A stretch of DNA of 25,846 bases, from contig JALWBS010000081.1 of the NCBI GenBank assembly GCA_027037025.1, forward strand, positions 1 to 25,846, written 5' to 3'. Below are positions 1 through 6,022 of this stretch, piece by piece; positions within the stretch are counted from its first letter, which is position 1, and each line of letters starts with the position of its first letter. The translations under genes and the position numbers were made by a program. This DNA is from Desulfurococcales archaeon. GTDB lineage: Archaea; Thermoproteota; Thermoprotei_A; Sulfolobales; Ignisphaeraceae. Below the pieces are notes generated by a model. That model was not told where the DNA came from. It saw only the letters and a list, made by a program, of their open reading frames with translations, and made no database searches.

Positions 1-173
1 ATCCTTGCTAATGGTACCCACCTTCCGGGATCGTGAACGAGCTCAGCGACGACACCCCTGATTACCTTATCGGTTGGTGGTGGGTACTTAGCTGCTGCAA
101 CCCTTAGATGGCTCGGGCTTCTGAACGTTGGTGTTCCTCTACCCATCCTCTGAACTAGTATCCTCTTACCCAC
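1..173 (-). CDS. rpl2: 50S ribosomal protein uL2 (L2), N-terminal fragment
   Basis: Only the first 57 codons are present; the gene runs off the left edge. The start is a GTG at 173-171, and the protein opens MGKRILVQRMGRGTPTFRS followed by a PSHLRVAAAKYPPPTD stretch, the N-terminus typical of archaeal L2. L2 binds 23S rRNA near the peptidyl transferase centre. An in-frame GTG six codons further upstream is possible, but it would add a Cys/Arg-rich extension not usual in the family. In most archaea L2 directly follows L23 and precedes S19. Here it is on the same strand as L23 but more than 1.1 kb away, with another gene and an inverted S19 between them. The identification is firm; the start is likely. 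Confidence 0.9.
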   Translation of the reverse strand, partial: MGKRILVQRMGRGTPTFRSPSHLRVAAAKYPPPTDKVIRGVVAELVHDPGRWVPLAR

Positions 174-227
174 CTTGGAACACCTTCTCACATGTCTCTT
201 GCACTGCCTAAAAGAGTTTTGCTGATC

Positions 228-725
228 TTACCAGCTCAAATCACTTCGGGGTACGTACATTCCTACAGCTTTCAGACTTCTCTTTAGCTCCTCTTTTATA
301 CGTGTGGTTGTGTAGAACCTCTCCACGGATCTTGTAGTGAAGATGGTTATCTCCAACACCACCTCTTCATACTTAGGCTTTTCTCGGGGATTGCTCGGAG
401 GTCTACGTAGAATCGGTGGTATGGGAATAGCTCTCTCACGCAGTGTACAGCAAGCTATCTCCTCCTGGGGAATGAAGATCGCTTTACCGTTCCTGATAAG
501 GGTTAACAGTTCACGATGAGTGTACCTACGCCTATACCTCTCTTTCGCTAGTCTGAGAAGCTGTAGCTCTGCAACGCGCGGTAACGAGGATCTATGCTTA
601 GGAACCGACGGTAAGGAACCTATGGGGATAATCGCTACACCTTCGTGAGCTATCACTATATCAAAGTAAGCTCTGGAATCGATAGTATCTCGAAACGCTC
701 CGTAGACCACGTACTCGATTCTCAT
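228..725 (-). CDS. Unrecognised 165-residue protein inserted between uL23 and uL2
   Basis: I do not recognise the family. The frame is open much further upstream, antisense to S19, but an ATG at 725-723 preceded closely by GAGGTGG is the best start. The protein begins MRIEYVVYGAFRDTIDS. It has a strand-rich N-terminal part, an Arg-rich middle (residues about 55-85), a proline-rich linker (IPIPPILRRPPSNPREKP) and a KYEEVVLEITIFTTRSVE segment that looks like a beta-alpha unit. There is no signal peptide or membrane segment. It is divergent from S19 (gap 73 nt, possibly sharing an AT-rich promoter) and stops 54 nt before L2, so it may be cotranscribed with L2. The position suggests a translation-related or freely inserted gene; no function is claimed. 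Confidence 0.7.
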   Translation of the reverse strand: MRIEYVVYGAFRDTIDSRAYFDIVIAHEGVAIIPIGSLPSVPKHRSSLPRVAELQLLRLAKERYRRRYTHRELLTLIRNGKAIFIPQEEIACCTLRERAIPIPPILRRPPSNPREKPKYEEVVLEITIFTTRSVERFYTTTRIKEELKRSLKAVGMYVPRSDLSW

Positions 726-756
726 ATCCACCTCTTCACGTAGAAGGACATCAAAG

Positions 757-766
757 CTTAATAAAG
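757..766. promoter_or_regulatory. Possible bidirectional TATA element between uS19 and the 165-residue gene
   Basis: CTTAATAAAG lies between divergent starts at 725 (minus) and 799 (plus). A TATA box about 26 nt upstream of transcription initiation would put short leaders on both genes. Only base composition and spacing support it. Confidence 0.35.
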
Positions 767-798
767 CTATTCTCCTAAGCGAAGCGAGGGTAGCTGAG

Positions 799-1245
799 AT
801 GTCTAAGGAGCGTAAGGTATGCTGGGAAATACCGTTAGAGTGGAAGAAGTTTAGGTACCGAGGAAAAAGTTTAGAGGAGCTGATAGAGATGTCCATGGAT
901 GAACTTGCGCAGCTCTTACCGGCGAGAGCTAGAAGATCTTTGCTAAGAGGATTTACTCCTGAGCAGAGGAAGCTCCTCGAAAAGATAATCGAGGCTAGGA
1001 GGAAACTCATTGAAGAGTGCAAGGAGGTAGTCATTAAGACCCATGTCAGGGACATGATAATACTGCCGATAATGGTGGGTCTAACCATAGCCGTGTTCAA
1101 TGGTAAGGAATATGTACCTGTTAAGATAGTGCCGGAGATGATAGGTCATTACCTAGGGGAGTTCGCACCAACGACTAAGACTGTTAGACACGGAGAACCA
1201 GGTCTTAAAGCAACTAGGAGCACTCTCTTCGTAGCGCTTAAGTGA
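799..1245 (+). CDS. rps19: 30S ribosomal protein uS19 (S19), inverted relative to its usual operon
   Basis: A full-length archaeal S19 (148 residues). It has the archaeal N-terminal extension with FRYRGKSLEELIEMSMDEL and LLPARARRSL, then the conserved core with THVRDMIILPIMVGLTIAV, FNGKEYVPVKI and EMIGHYLGEFA, and a basic end with GLKATRSTLF. S19 sits in the head of the small subunit and binds 16S rRNA with S13. It is normally inside the S10 operon between L2 and L22. Here it is alone on the plus strand, facing L23, while L3, L4, L23 and L2 are on the minus strand and L22 is about 22 kb away. It must therefore have its own promoter, for which the AT-rich element near 757-766 is a candidate. 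No frame damage is seen, so it is likely functional. Confidence 0.97.
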   Translation: MSKERKVCWEIPLEWKKFRYRGKSLEELIEMSMDELAQLLPARARRSLLRGFTPEQRKLLEKIIEARRKLIEECKEVVIKTHVRDMIILPIMVGLTIAVFNGKEYVPVKIVPEMIGHYLGEFAPTTKTVRHGEPGLKATRSTLFVALK

Positions 1246-1336
1246 GGTATGTCGGTTAGTACTACTATACCAAACAAACCTTATCCTACCCTTATCTTAA
1301 TGCGGGATAAGAGAGGTTGAAAGAAGATCTCGTTAC

Positions 1337-1612
1337 TTACCTAGAGGCGCTCTCTATTATAGTAAGTGCTTTGTGCTCAGGAGATAGCTTTACATAAGCT
1401 TTCTTATACCCATCTCTATCAATGAGGGTGTTCACCTTAACTACTTTCACTCCATAAAGCTTCTCTATGGCTTCCTTGATCATCTTCTTGTTCGCCCATC
1501 TAACAACTTTCACCGTTATGTAGTTGTATTTCTCGGCCAGGGTGTAAGCTTTCTCTGTTGTTACGAATCTCACTATGATCCTACTCAATTGTTCAAGCTC
1601 TTGCGAACTCAT
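1337..1612 (-). CDS. rpl23: 50S ribosomal protein uL23 (L23)
   Basis: A 91-residue protein with the family signature: RFVTTEKAYTLAEKYNYITV, the NKKMIKEAIEKLYGVKV helix-strand, VNTLIDRDGYKKAYVKL, and a short tail. L23 binds 23S rRNA domain III at the exit tunnel and is the docking site for SRP and nascent-chain factors. The N-terminal ten residues (MSSQELEQLS) are slightly longer than in some relatives, but the ATG overlaps the L4 stop as ATGA, which fixes the start by translational coupling. It is the last gene of the leftward uL3-uL4-uL23 run; downstream there is a 91-nt gap facing S19. Confidence 0.97.
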   Translation of the reverse strand: MSSQELEQLSRIIVRFVTTEKAYTLAEKYNYITVKVVRWANKKMIKEAIEKLYGVKVVKVNTLIDRDGYKKAYVKLSPEHKALTIIESASR

Positions 1613-2430
1613 AGTGTTACCACCTTAAACAGGGACTTTATGCTCTCCAGAGCTCCGACGGTTATCACCGTTAATCTACCTGGTGCACCGCCGGGAGCTA
1701 GCTTCAATATGTGTAGGGTGTTCGGCGTTAAGTAGTCAACTCCCGGAAGGTTGCTTATGGCATTGATAATCGGGGCTCTCGGGCTTGAAACTATGAATAG
1801 CAGGCTCTTGGGGTTAGTATATCTACGTCCTCTTCTCTTACCTTTACCAGCTCTTATCCTTATCCTATCATGGGCTCTCTCGATGTCAGCCCAGAGACCC
1901 ATCTTCATTAACCAGCTCTTCATATCCTTAACCCTCTCAACCTTCTCAAGATCATCTACCACAACTATTGGTAGGGAGTCTATGCTCTGTGGAACTATGT
2001 GACCACGCTTAATCACGAAGTCCCTACTCGATGTAGCTGCGAGAGCCGATGCGATAGCGTACCGCATCTCCTTCTTATTTATCTCCTCGTGTATCTTCCT
2101 CAGAGGTGTTGGAGCAAACTGTCTTCTGCCTCCCACCGTGTTAGGCGCGAACACAGCCCTTCCATTAGGTAGCCTTGGTAGCCTAGCCAAACCGTAGCCT
2201 ATGCCCCAGTACTTACCGCACCTCCTTTTACCAGCGAGAGGGTCGCGACCCTTCGGCTGTATGCGTGCAGTATGCGCACTGTGGAACGCTCGGCGTATCA
2301 GGTCTATTCTCACTGGAAGCCTAAAGACGTCGGGAAGCACCACTCTTTCTACGACCTTCGCTTCGAGGTCGTACACTTTCGCAACTATGGGATCTGTCCG
2401 TAGGTAAGGCGCGACTATGATGAACGCCAT
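1609..2430 (-). CDS. rpl4: 50S ribosomal protein uL4 (L4, archaeal L1e type)
   Basis: 273 residues from the ATG at 2430-2428. A longer open frame reaches 2517, but that overlaps the end of L3 by 85 nt; the chosen start lies two bases after the L3 stop with GGTGG just before it. Archaeal/eukaryotic L4 landmarks are RIDLIRRAFHSAHTARIQP, YGLARLPRLPNGRAVFAPN, VGGRRQFAPTPLRKIHEEIN, and IRAGKGKRRGRRYTNPKSLL. L4 contributes an extended loop to the exit tunnel wall. It is translationally coupled to L23 downstream and L3 upstream, as is usual in the S10 cluster. Confidence 0.95.
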   Translation of the reverse strand: MAFIIVAPYLRTDPIVAKVYDLEAKVVERVVLPDVFRLPVRIDLIRRAFHSAHTARIQPKGRDPLAGKRRCGKYWGIGYGLARLPRLPNGRAVFAPNTVGGRRQFAPTPLRKIHEEINKKEMRYAIASALAATSSRDFVIKRGHIVPQSIDSLPIVVVDDLEKVERVKDMKSWLMKMGLWADIERAHDRIRIRAGKGKRRGRRYTNPKSLLFIVSSPRAPIINAISNLPGVDYLTPNTLHILKLAPGGAPGRLTVITVGALESIKSLFKVVTL

Positions 2431-2432
2431 GG

Positions 2433-3458
2433 CTATCCACCTATCTTGCTCTCTAAGCTTATGTACGTTATCGCTGGTGGACCCTGGGGTTGCCAACGTG
2501 GTGGCCTCACGGGCCATCTCAGGACTATGGGCCTCTTAGGAGGCCCCATCACGGTTCCTGCGAGCATCACCCACGTGCTTCTGACTACGCCGTAGTGCGG
2601 GAAGCCGCCCGCCGGCGTTATTTCGTAGCCATCGTCTCCTATTCTGAGGATCCTCTTGTTGTACTCAGTTCTTCGATGGAACCCCATTTGACCAGCTTGA
2701 GGTACCTCGGATAACGCTCCAATCGTTGGGCTTCGGCTACCAACTCTCCTACTACCTTTCCTATGCTTATGCCATCTCGGTAGCTCCTTGACTCCGAACC
2801 TCTTGACCACACCTTGGAATCCCTTACCTTTGGTAACGCCTATCACGTCCACGAACTGGCCTTCGCTGAACACGTCTCGGATCGATACAGGTTTTCCGAG
2901 GATCTTCGTTGCGTAATCAAGTCTATCGTCTATGGATCCACCGCCTACCACAACCTCTAAGAGATCGGGCTTCTTCTTGCTAAGCCCACCCACAAGCTTT
3001 GGCTGCGTAGCTATGATTACGCTAACCCTAGCTATCTTATCGCGCATATCCTGCAACTGCTTGAGCTTAGCCTCGAAGTTCTCGGTGGGTCTATACGTAG
3101 AGACTTTCCTCCATATCTCGATCTCTTCAGGAGGTTCTATCCATACATCGGTTAACGTGAGGTAGCCGTACCCTGGAACCAAGCGATAAGCTCTGACAGC
3201 GATGGGTATGACAGGGGGTGCCTCGAGGATTGTTACTGGAACAAAGATTTCCTTACCGCTCGTTGGTGTATTGGGCCGATCGTCTATCATAAAGACGTGC
3301 GTCATACCAGCTTTGTACGCTAGGAATCCCAGAAGCTTGGGCTTATCAAGTTTCACGTCGGGCCAGGTCTTGATGCGGGGTACTAGCCTAGATGCCCTCT
3401 TCCTAGGTCTAAAACCTAGGCTACCTCTTCTAGGAGCGTTGGTCTTTCTATGAGCCAT
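2433..3458 (-). CDS. rpl3: 50S ribosomal protein uL3 (L3)
   Basis: 341 residues, the normal archaeal length. It starts MAHRKTNAPRRGSLGFRPRK, carries LLGFLAYKAGMTHVFMIDD near residue 45, the central VIGVTKGKGFQGVVKRFGVK, and the basic WHKHRKGSRRVGSRSP loop that reaches the peptidyl transferase centre, followed by QAGQMGFHRRTEYNKRIL. It is the first gene of the leftward uL3-uL4-uL23 run, with GGGGATT a few bases before the ATG and a TATA box at 3512-3519. The gene order SPOUT methyltransferase, L3, L4, L23 is common in archaea. Confidence 0.97.
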   Translation of the reverse strand: MAHRKTNAPRRGSLGFRPRKRASRLVPRIKTWPDVKLDKPKLLGFLAYKAGMTHVFMIDDRPNTPTSGKEIFVPVTILEAPPVIPIAVRAYRLVPGYGYLTLTDVWIEPPEEIEIWRKVSTYRPTENFEAKLKQLQDMRDKIARVSVIIATQPKLVGGLSKKKPDLLEVVVGGGSIDDRLDYATKILGKPVSIRDVFSEGQFVDVIGVTKGKGFQGVVKRFGVKELPRWHKHRKGSRRVGSRSPTIGALSEVPQAGQMGFHRRTEYNKRILRIGDDGYEITPAGGFPHYGVVRSTWVMLAGTVMGPPKRPIVLRWPVRPPRWQPQGPPAITYISLESKIGG

Positions 3459-3511
3459 CGTAATCCCCGCGCTACTTCTCTATCGGCTGAGATCGTAGAT
3501 ACTTAGAGAGG

Positions 3512-3519
3512 GTATATAA
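3512..3519 (-). promoter_or_regulatory. TATA box for the uL3-uL4-uL23 operon
   Basis: On the minus strand the sequence reads TTATATAC, centred 58 nt before the uL3 ATG. This predicts transcription from about 3490 and a roughly 32-nt leader containing a GGGGATT ribosome-binding site. It lies in the 74-nt gap after the upstream SPOUT gene, so L3 can be expressed apart from it. Confidence 0.6.
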
Positions 3520-3532
3520 GCTATGCTAAGTG

Positions 3533-4414
3533 CTAAGTGCAGACAGACTTCAGATGCAAAATGGTGTTGAGGGCAGCGAGAGCTATGCCAACGGCTTCCA
3601 CGGTTCTAACACTTTTAACACCCTGCTTAACAACAGCGTCTATGGCTACGTGTTTAGAAGAAATCGTCGTGGCTAGCGAGGGCATGTCGATACCCATCTC
3701 GTATCGAAGCACTTCGGACACGTCCATTCTGGGGGATCCGAAGACCGTGCAGATCTTATCTACGCTATGATCAACGTATCTGAGAAGCTCTTGAATTGGT
3801 AAGCCGTGTTTAGTGAACTCGATTATTAGACCGCTTCTACACATACGTGTAAGAGCCTTGGACAGTTTATCGAAGAAGTGAACCTTTGGTCCCAGATACA
3901 GCGAGACATCATCGTCTTTCAAGACGCTGCAATCATACCACTCCTCCTCTACACCATCGATCCTGAGCAGAGTGATGTGCTTCTCGAAAACACCTTCCTC
4001 GCGATTGAACCTACATGGCTTGTCGAGCCCTACGTAAGCGAAGCATGTATCCTCTGAACATCTGTATACATAGCCCTTCCTAACACTTCCAAAAGTAGCG
4101 ATCCGGGAAACAGCGTGCGTTGGTAGCGATAAAGGAGGTAGCACGCCTACGTACTTAAGCTCGCGTTTGATCGGGATGACCATTTTCCGGAGATATGGAG
4201 GAGTCAGCATGTACTCGGTCACGGCTCTACATATCTCGGAATCCTGCCTTGAGGCGTGTGGATCTGAGTAGAATACCAAATCGGAAACCCGGAATATCGA
4301 ACACATTCGGAGTACATGACCTACAGCAAGGGTTTTGAGATCTAGACGGTGCTCCGTAGAGACTATTGAGATCGGGACAAAAACGAGGAGTGAGCAACTC
4401 CTCTTAGAACTCAT
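3533..4414 (-). CDS. SPOUT-class RNA methyltransferase of the DUF171 / SPOUT1 family
   Basis: 293 residues. The family is recognised from DLVFYSDPHASRQDSEICR, the YMLTPPYLRKMVIP segment, KYVGVLPPLSLPTHAV, and the C-terminal GSPRMDVSEVLRYEMGI region, which would lie in the SPOUT trefoil knot that binds S-adenosylmethionine. A beta-barrel (OB-like) insertion, about residues 105-175, is typical of this family. It is predicted to methylate RNA, probably rRNA; the target in archaea is not settled. Its place directly upstream of uL3 is a conserved archaeal arrangement and supports a ribosome role. It starts five bases after the miniprotein stop and is probably transcribed from the promoter at 4560-4569. 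Confidence 0.85.
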   Translation of the reverse strand: MSSKRSCSLLVFVPISIVSTEHRLDLKTLAVGHVLRMCSIFRVSDLVFYSDPHASRQDSEICRAVTEYMLTPPYLRKMVIPIKRELKYVGVLPPLSLPTHAVSRIATFGSVRKGYVYRCSEDTCFAYVGLDKPCRFNREEGVFEKHITLLRIDGVEEEWYDCSVLKDDDVSLYLGPKVHFFDKLSKALTRMCRSGLIIEFTKHGLPIQELLRYVDHSVDKICTVFGSPRMDVSEVLRYEMGIDMPSLATTISSKHVAIDAVVKQGVKSVRTVEAVGIALAALNTILHLKSVCT

Positions 4415-4419
4415 GAGAT

Positions 4420-4527
4420 CTACTTCCTACCTTTCTTCTTTCCCTTACCTTTTCCTTCCGAAGCTGATTGCTGTTGGTAGCTCTTCTCCAACCCCATGAA
4501 CAGGCTCGTTCTTTGCCTACCTCCCAT
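4420..4527 (-). CDS. 35-residue basic miniprotein ahead of the SPOUT gene
   Basis: ATG at 4527-4525, stop at 4422-4420, five bases before the SPOUT ATG. The protein begins MGGRQRTSLFMGLEKSYQQQ and ends in a Gly/Lys-rich tail (GKGKGKKKGRK). A clear TATA box at 4560-4569 predicts initiation about 12 nt before the ATG, so it would be the first gene of the transcript. The opening MGG, a basic stretch, then a Glu-Lys helix and a Lys-rich tail resembles the disordered N-terminus of archaeal ribosomal protein eS25, but the winged-helix domain is absent. It could be an eS25 relic, an independent small RNA-binding protein, or a leader peptide. The promoter and spacing favour translation; the identity is unknown. 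Confidence 0.5.
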   Translation of the reverse strand: MGGRQRTSLFMGLEKSYQQQSASEGKGKGKKKGRK

Positions 4528-4559
4528 TCAAAACCCCTATGCATTGATAAGTAGGCGAA

Positions 4560-4569
4560 CTTATAAAAG
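4560..4569 (-). promoter_or_regulatory. TATA box for the miniprotein-SPOUT transcript
   Basis: CTTTTATAAG on the minus strand, centred about 38 nt before the miniprotein ATG. This predicts a leader of about 12 nt. The element is nearly symmetric, but on the plus strand it would initiate inside the C/D sRNA candidate at 4577-4626, so the minus direction is preferred. Confidence 0.55.
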
Positions 4570-4576
4570 TAGGTGG

Positions 4577-4626
4577 ATGTTGAAATTGCCGAGTGCTGAT
4601 TTATGATGAGAGGATCCCCTAGCTGA
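4577..4626 (+). ncRNA. Candidate C/D-box 2'-O-methylation guide sRNA (plus strand)
   Basis: The boxes occur in the archaeal order and spacing. They are a C box ATGTTGA (4577-4583), a 12-nt guide (4584-4595), D' CTGA (4596-4599), a 3-nt spacer, C' ATGATGA (4603-4609), a 13-nt guide (4610-4622) and D CTGA (4623-4626). The total is 50 nt, as is usual for archaeal sRNAs. Against it: the C box has U where A is expected at position 4, which would weaken one sheared G-A pair of the kink-turn, and no dedicated promoter is seen. The D' guide is complementary to CACTCGGCAATT. By the N+5 rule it would direct methylation of the C after ACU. From memory, ACUCGGCAA resembles a conserved archaeal 23S rRNA segment; this is unverified. 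Confidence 0.5.
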
Positions 4627-4649
4627 AGAACAATCTTCTGCTTAGATGC

Positions 4650-4699
4650 TCAGAGAAGAGCGGTTAAATCACCGATCATTGTTTGCACCCCTCATCATC
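4650..4699 (-). ncRNA. Candidate C/D-box 2'-O-methylation guide sRNA (minus strand)
   Basis: Reading the minus strand from 4699 there is a perfect C box GATGATGA, a 12-nt guide (GGGGTGCAAACA), a degenerate D' ATGA, a 3-nt spacer, C' GTGATTT, a second 12-nt guide (AACCGCTCTTCT), and a perfect D box CTGA at 4653-4650. The total is 50 nt. Every box keeps the U-G-A core needed for kink-turn formation by L7Ae. The flanking bases TGC (4702-4700) and GCA (4649-4647) can form a 3-bp terminal stem, as expected for a C/D RNA. No protein is encoded here. Targets predicted from the guides are TGTTTGCACCCC and AGAAGAGCGGTT; I could not match these to rRNA or tRNA. Confidence 0.55.
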
Positions 4700-4756
4700 G
4701 CAAATTAGAAACCTCTACGTAAGCTCTCTGCGACTAGCGCCCCTCGGTGTTACGAT

Positions 4757-4996
4757 ATGGTGTGCTACCTAAACATATATGTGCTCGTGAAGTACGGTGA
4801 TAGAGTGGACCTCTCATACGTGATTAAAGATCTAGGGTTAGAGGTAGAGCGAGCTGCTGAGAGTCGAGTTGTTCCAAACATGTTCTTCGCTAGGATTAAG
4901 TGCGTTGATCGTGAAGCTTGCCAGAAAGCTAAGGAGAGAGTTGAATTTGTTGCAAGGAATTTTCCGTGGATTAAGCTAGAGATTGTTTGTCCTTAG
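4757..4996 (+). CDS. Unrecognised 79-residue protein
   Basis: I do not recognise this family. The protein starts MVCYLNIYVLVKYGDRVDLS and alternates strand and helix (strand 3-13, helix 19-26, strand about 43-50, helix 54-67, strand 71-77), which suggests a small ferredoxin-like or ACT-like alpha/beta fold. It contains a few scattered cysteines (C3, C49, C55, C78) but no CxxC motif. It has no membrane segment. Its last 26 nt overlap the end of cedA2 on the opposite strand. No neighbour on its own strand lies close enough to suggest an operon. The coding call rests on amino-acid composition and a plausible ATG. Confidence 0.6.
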   Translation: MVCYLNIYVLVKYGDRVDLSYVIKDLGLEVERAAESRVVPNMFFARIKCVDREACQKAKERVEFVARNFPWIKLEIVCP

Positions 4997-5144
4997 AGCT
5001 TCTGTGGTATAGATACAACGCTATTAACGATGTTGCGAAAGCTACTACCAAAACGGCTACGTCGACGCCCTTCTCTATGCATATAGCTATCGCGATGCCT
5101 AGGAGTAGCGCTGGGTAAGCTAGTAATGCGTACCTCAACTCCAT
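4971..5144 (-). CDS. cedA2: CedA2-like small membrane protein of the crenarchaeal DNA import system
   Basis: A 57-residue protein encoded from ATG 5144-5142 to a TAA at 4973-4971. It has two hydrophobic segments, about residues 6-22 (LLAYPALLLGIAIAICI) and 28-46 (VAVLVVAFATSLIALYLY), joined by a short EKGVD turn, and a charged tail HRSSKDKQ. It starts nine bases after the cedA stop, with GAGGTGG in front of the ATG. Size, two-membrane-helix topology and position directly after cedA match CedA2, an accessory subunit of the Ced apparatus that imports DNA in Sulfolobus and relatives. CedA2 sequences are short and variable, so the call relies strongly on context. The 3' end overlaps the neighbouring plus-strand gene by 26 nt. 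Confidence 0.7.
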   Translation of the reverse strand: MELRYALLAYPALLLGIAIAICIEKGVDVAVLVVAFATSLIALYLYHRSSKDKQSLA

Positions 5145-5153
5145 TGCACCACC

Positions 5154-6020
5154 TCATAACACCCTTAACCTTCCGAATCCTCCGAGAGCTCGCGCTAATC
5201 CCACGCTTATCGATAGTAGGAGCGTTAGGTAGAGCACTGATGCTAGAAGTACTGCGTAGACTACTCGCGCTATCGTAGACAATAGCTTTGTAAAGCCGTT
5301 CGGTGGTTGACTCACTGGGATCTGCATTCTCAGCATCGTGCGTAGCGGATGAGGGATCGCCAAATCTAAGATTGGCGAACTATGCTCGTAATGGCGTACC
5401 CCTTGCTGATAAGGCTCGTATATCTCTACGTTAGGTTTCGGGGGTACGACGATCATGCTGAAGAATGCTGGGTAGAGGGGTAGTGCAACGAAGAATACGA
5501 GCGAGAAGGCTAGTAAGAAAGCTCCAGCGCCTCGCGCTATCCTGAAGGGTATGGCCATCAGCGCTATTCCAAGGGAGGCGAAGAGCGTGTAGTCCTTGTA
5601 TATCACGAACCCGATTATGTACATAAACATTGTTGCGTACACAGCCCACATAAGCTTACCTACGAGAGACGATATCAACTTTGATATTATTGGTGCGAAC
5701 TTAGGAGGTACAAACTTCGTCAATGCGCTGAGACCGAAGATCATTGATAACTGAGCAGTTAGTTGAGCATTTAGAAACCCGAAGTACCTCACCCAATCAG
5801 ATCCAAGCACTTGTGCAATGTAATTAGCAGCATTTAGTATAGCGTAGAACCCGAAGGTTAGAGATGCTACGAAGAACGCATCCGAGATGAGTCTAGGTCC
5901 CCACCTCTTCAATCCCGTTATTGGGATAGGAAGTGCGTATATCAGAACCCCTAGGTAGAACGTTAGTATGGATAGGTAGTACGCAAGCTCTAAGAAGTCT
6001 CCGAGGCTCAAGAGATCCAC
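5154..6020 (-). CDS. cedA: CedA, polytopic membrane channel protein of the Ced DNA import system
   Basis: 288 residues from a GTG at 6020-6018, two bases after the cedA1 stop. The open frame extends further upstream but overlaps cedA1, and that part is a shadow. About seven hydrophobic segments are visible, including residues 13-30, 48-72, LMWAVYATMFMYIIGFVIY, GAFLLAFSLVFFVALPLYP and a C-terminal VVYAVLLASVLYLTLLLSIS. CedA is the VirB6-like membrane component of the crenarchaeal exchange of DNA system, which takes up chromosomal DNA from partner cells for repair. The motif PIPITGLKRWGPRLISDA at residues 31-48 is shared with CedA1. The ATPase CedB is not in this window. Confidence 0.8.
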   Translation of the reverse strand: MDLLSLGDFLELAYYLSILTFYLGVLIYALPIPITGLKRWGPRLISDAFFVASLTFGFYAILNAANYIAQVLGSDWVRYFGFLNAQLTAQLSMIFGLSALTKFVPPKFAPIISKLISSLVGKLMWAVYATMFMYIIGFVIYKDYTLFASLGIALMAIPFRIARGAGAFLLAFSLVFFVALPLYPAFFSMIVVPPKPNVEIYEPYQQGVRHYEHSSPILDLAIPHPLRTMLRMQIPVSQPPNGFTKLLSTIARVVYAVLLASVLYLTLLLSISVGLARALGGFGRLRVL

Positions 6021-6022
6021 CC

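Noticed and set aside
726..1100. Upstream extension of the minus-strand 165-residue gene, antisense to uS19
   Set aside because: The extra residues are Ser/Leu-rich shadow sequence of S19. An ATG with a GAGGTGG site lies at 725.
1280..1311. Inverted repeat CTTATCC/GGATAAG between uS19 and uL23 as a terminator
   Set aside because: The stem is seven base pairs with an 18-nt loop and no T-run; archaeal termination does not need hairpins, so there is too little support.
2431..2517. Longer N-terminus for uL4
   Set aside because: It overlaps the end of uL3 by 85 nt and adds non-family sequence. The ATG at 2430 follows the uL3 stop and matches archaeal L4.
4603..4626. Third C/D RNA using ATGATGA at 4603 as its C box and a D box further right
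   Set aside because: No matching C' and D boxes follow at the needed spacing; the same boxes fit better as C' and D of the RNA beginning at 4577.
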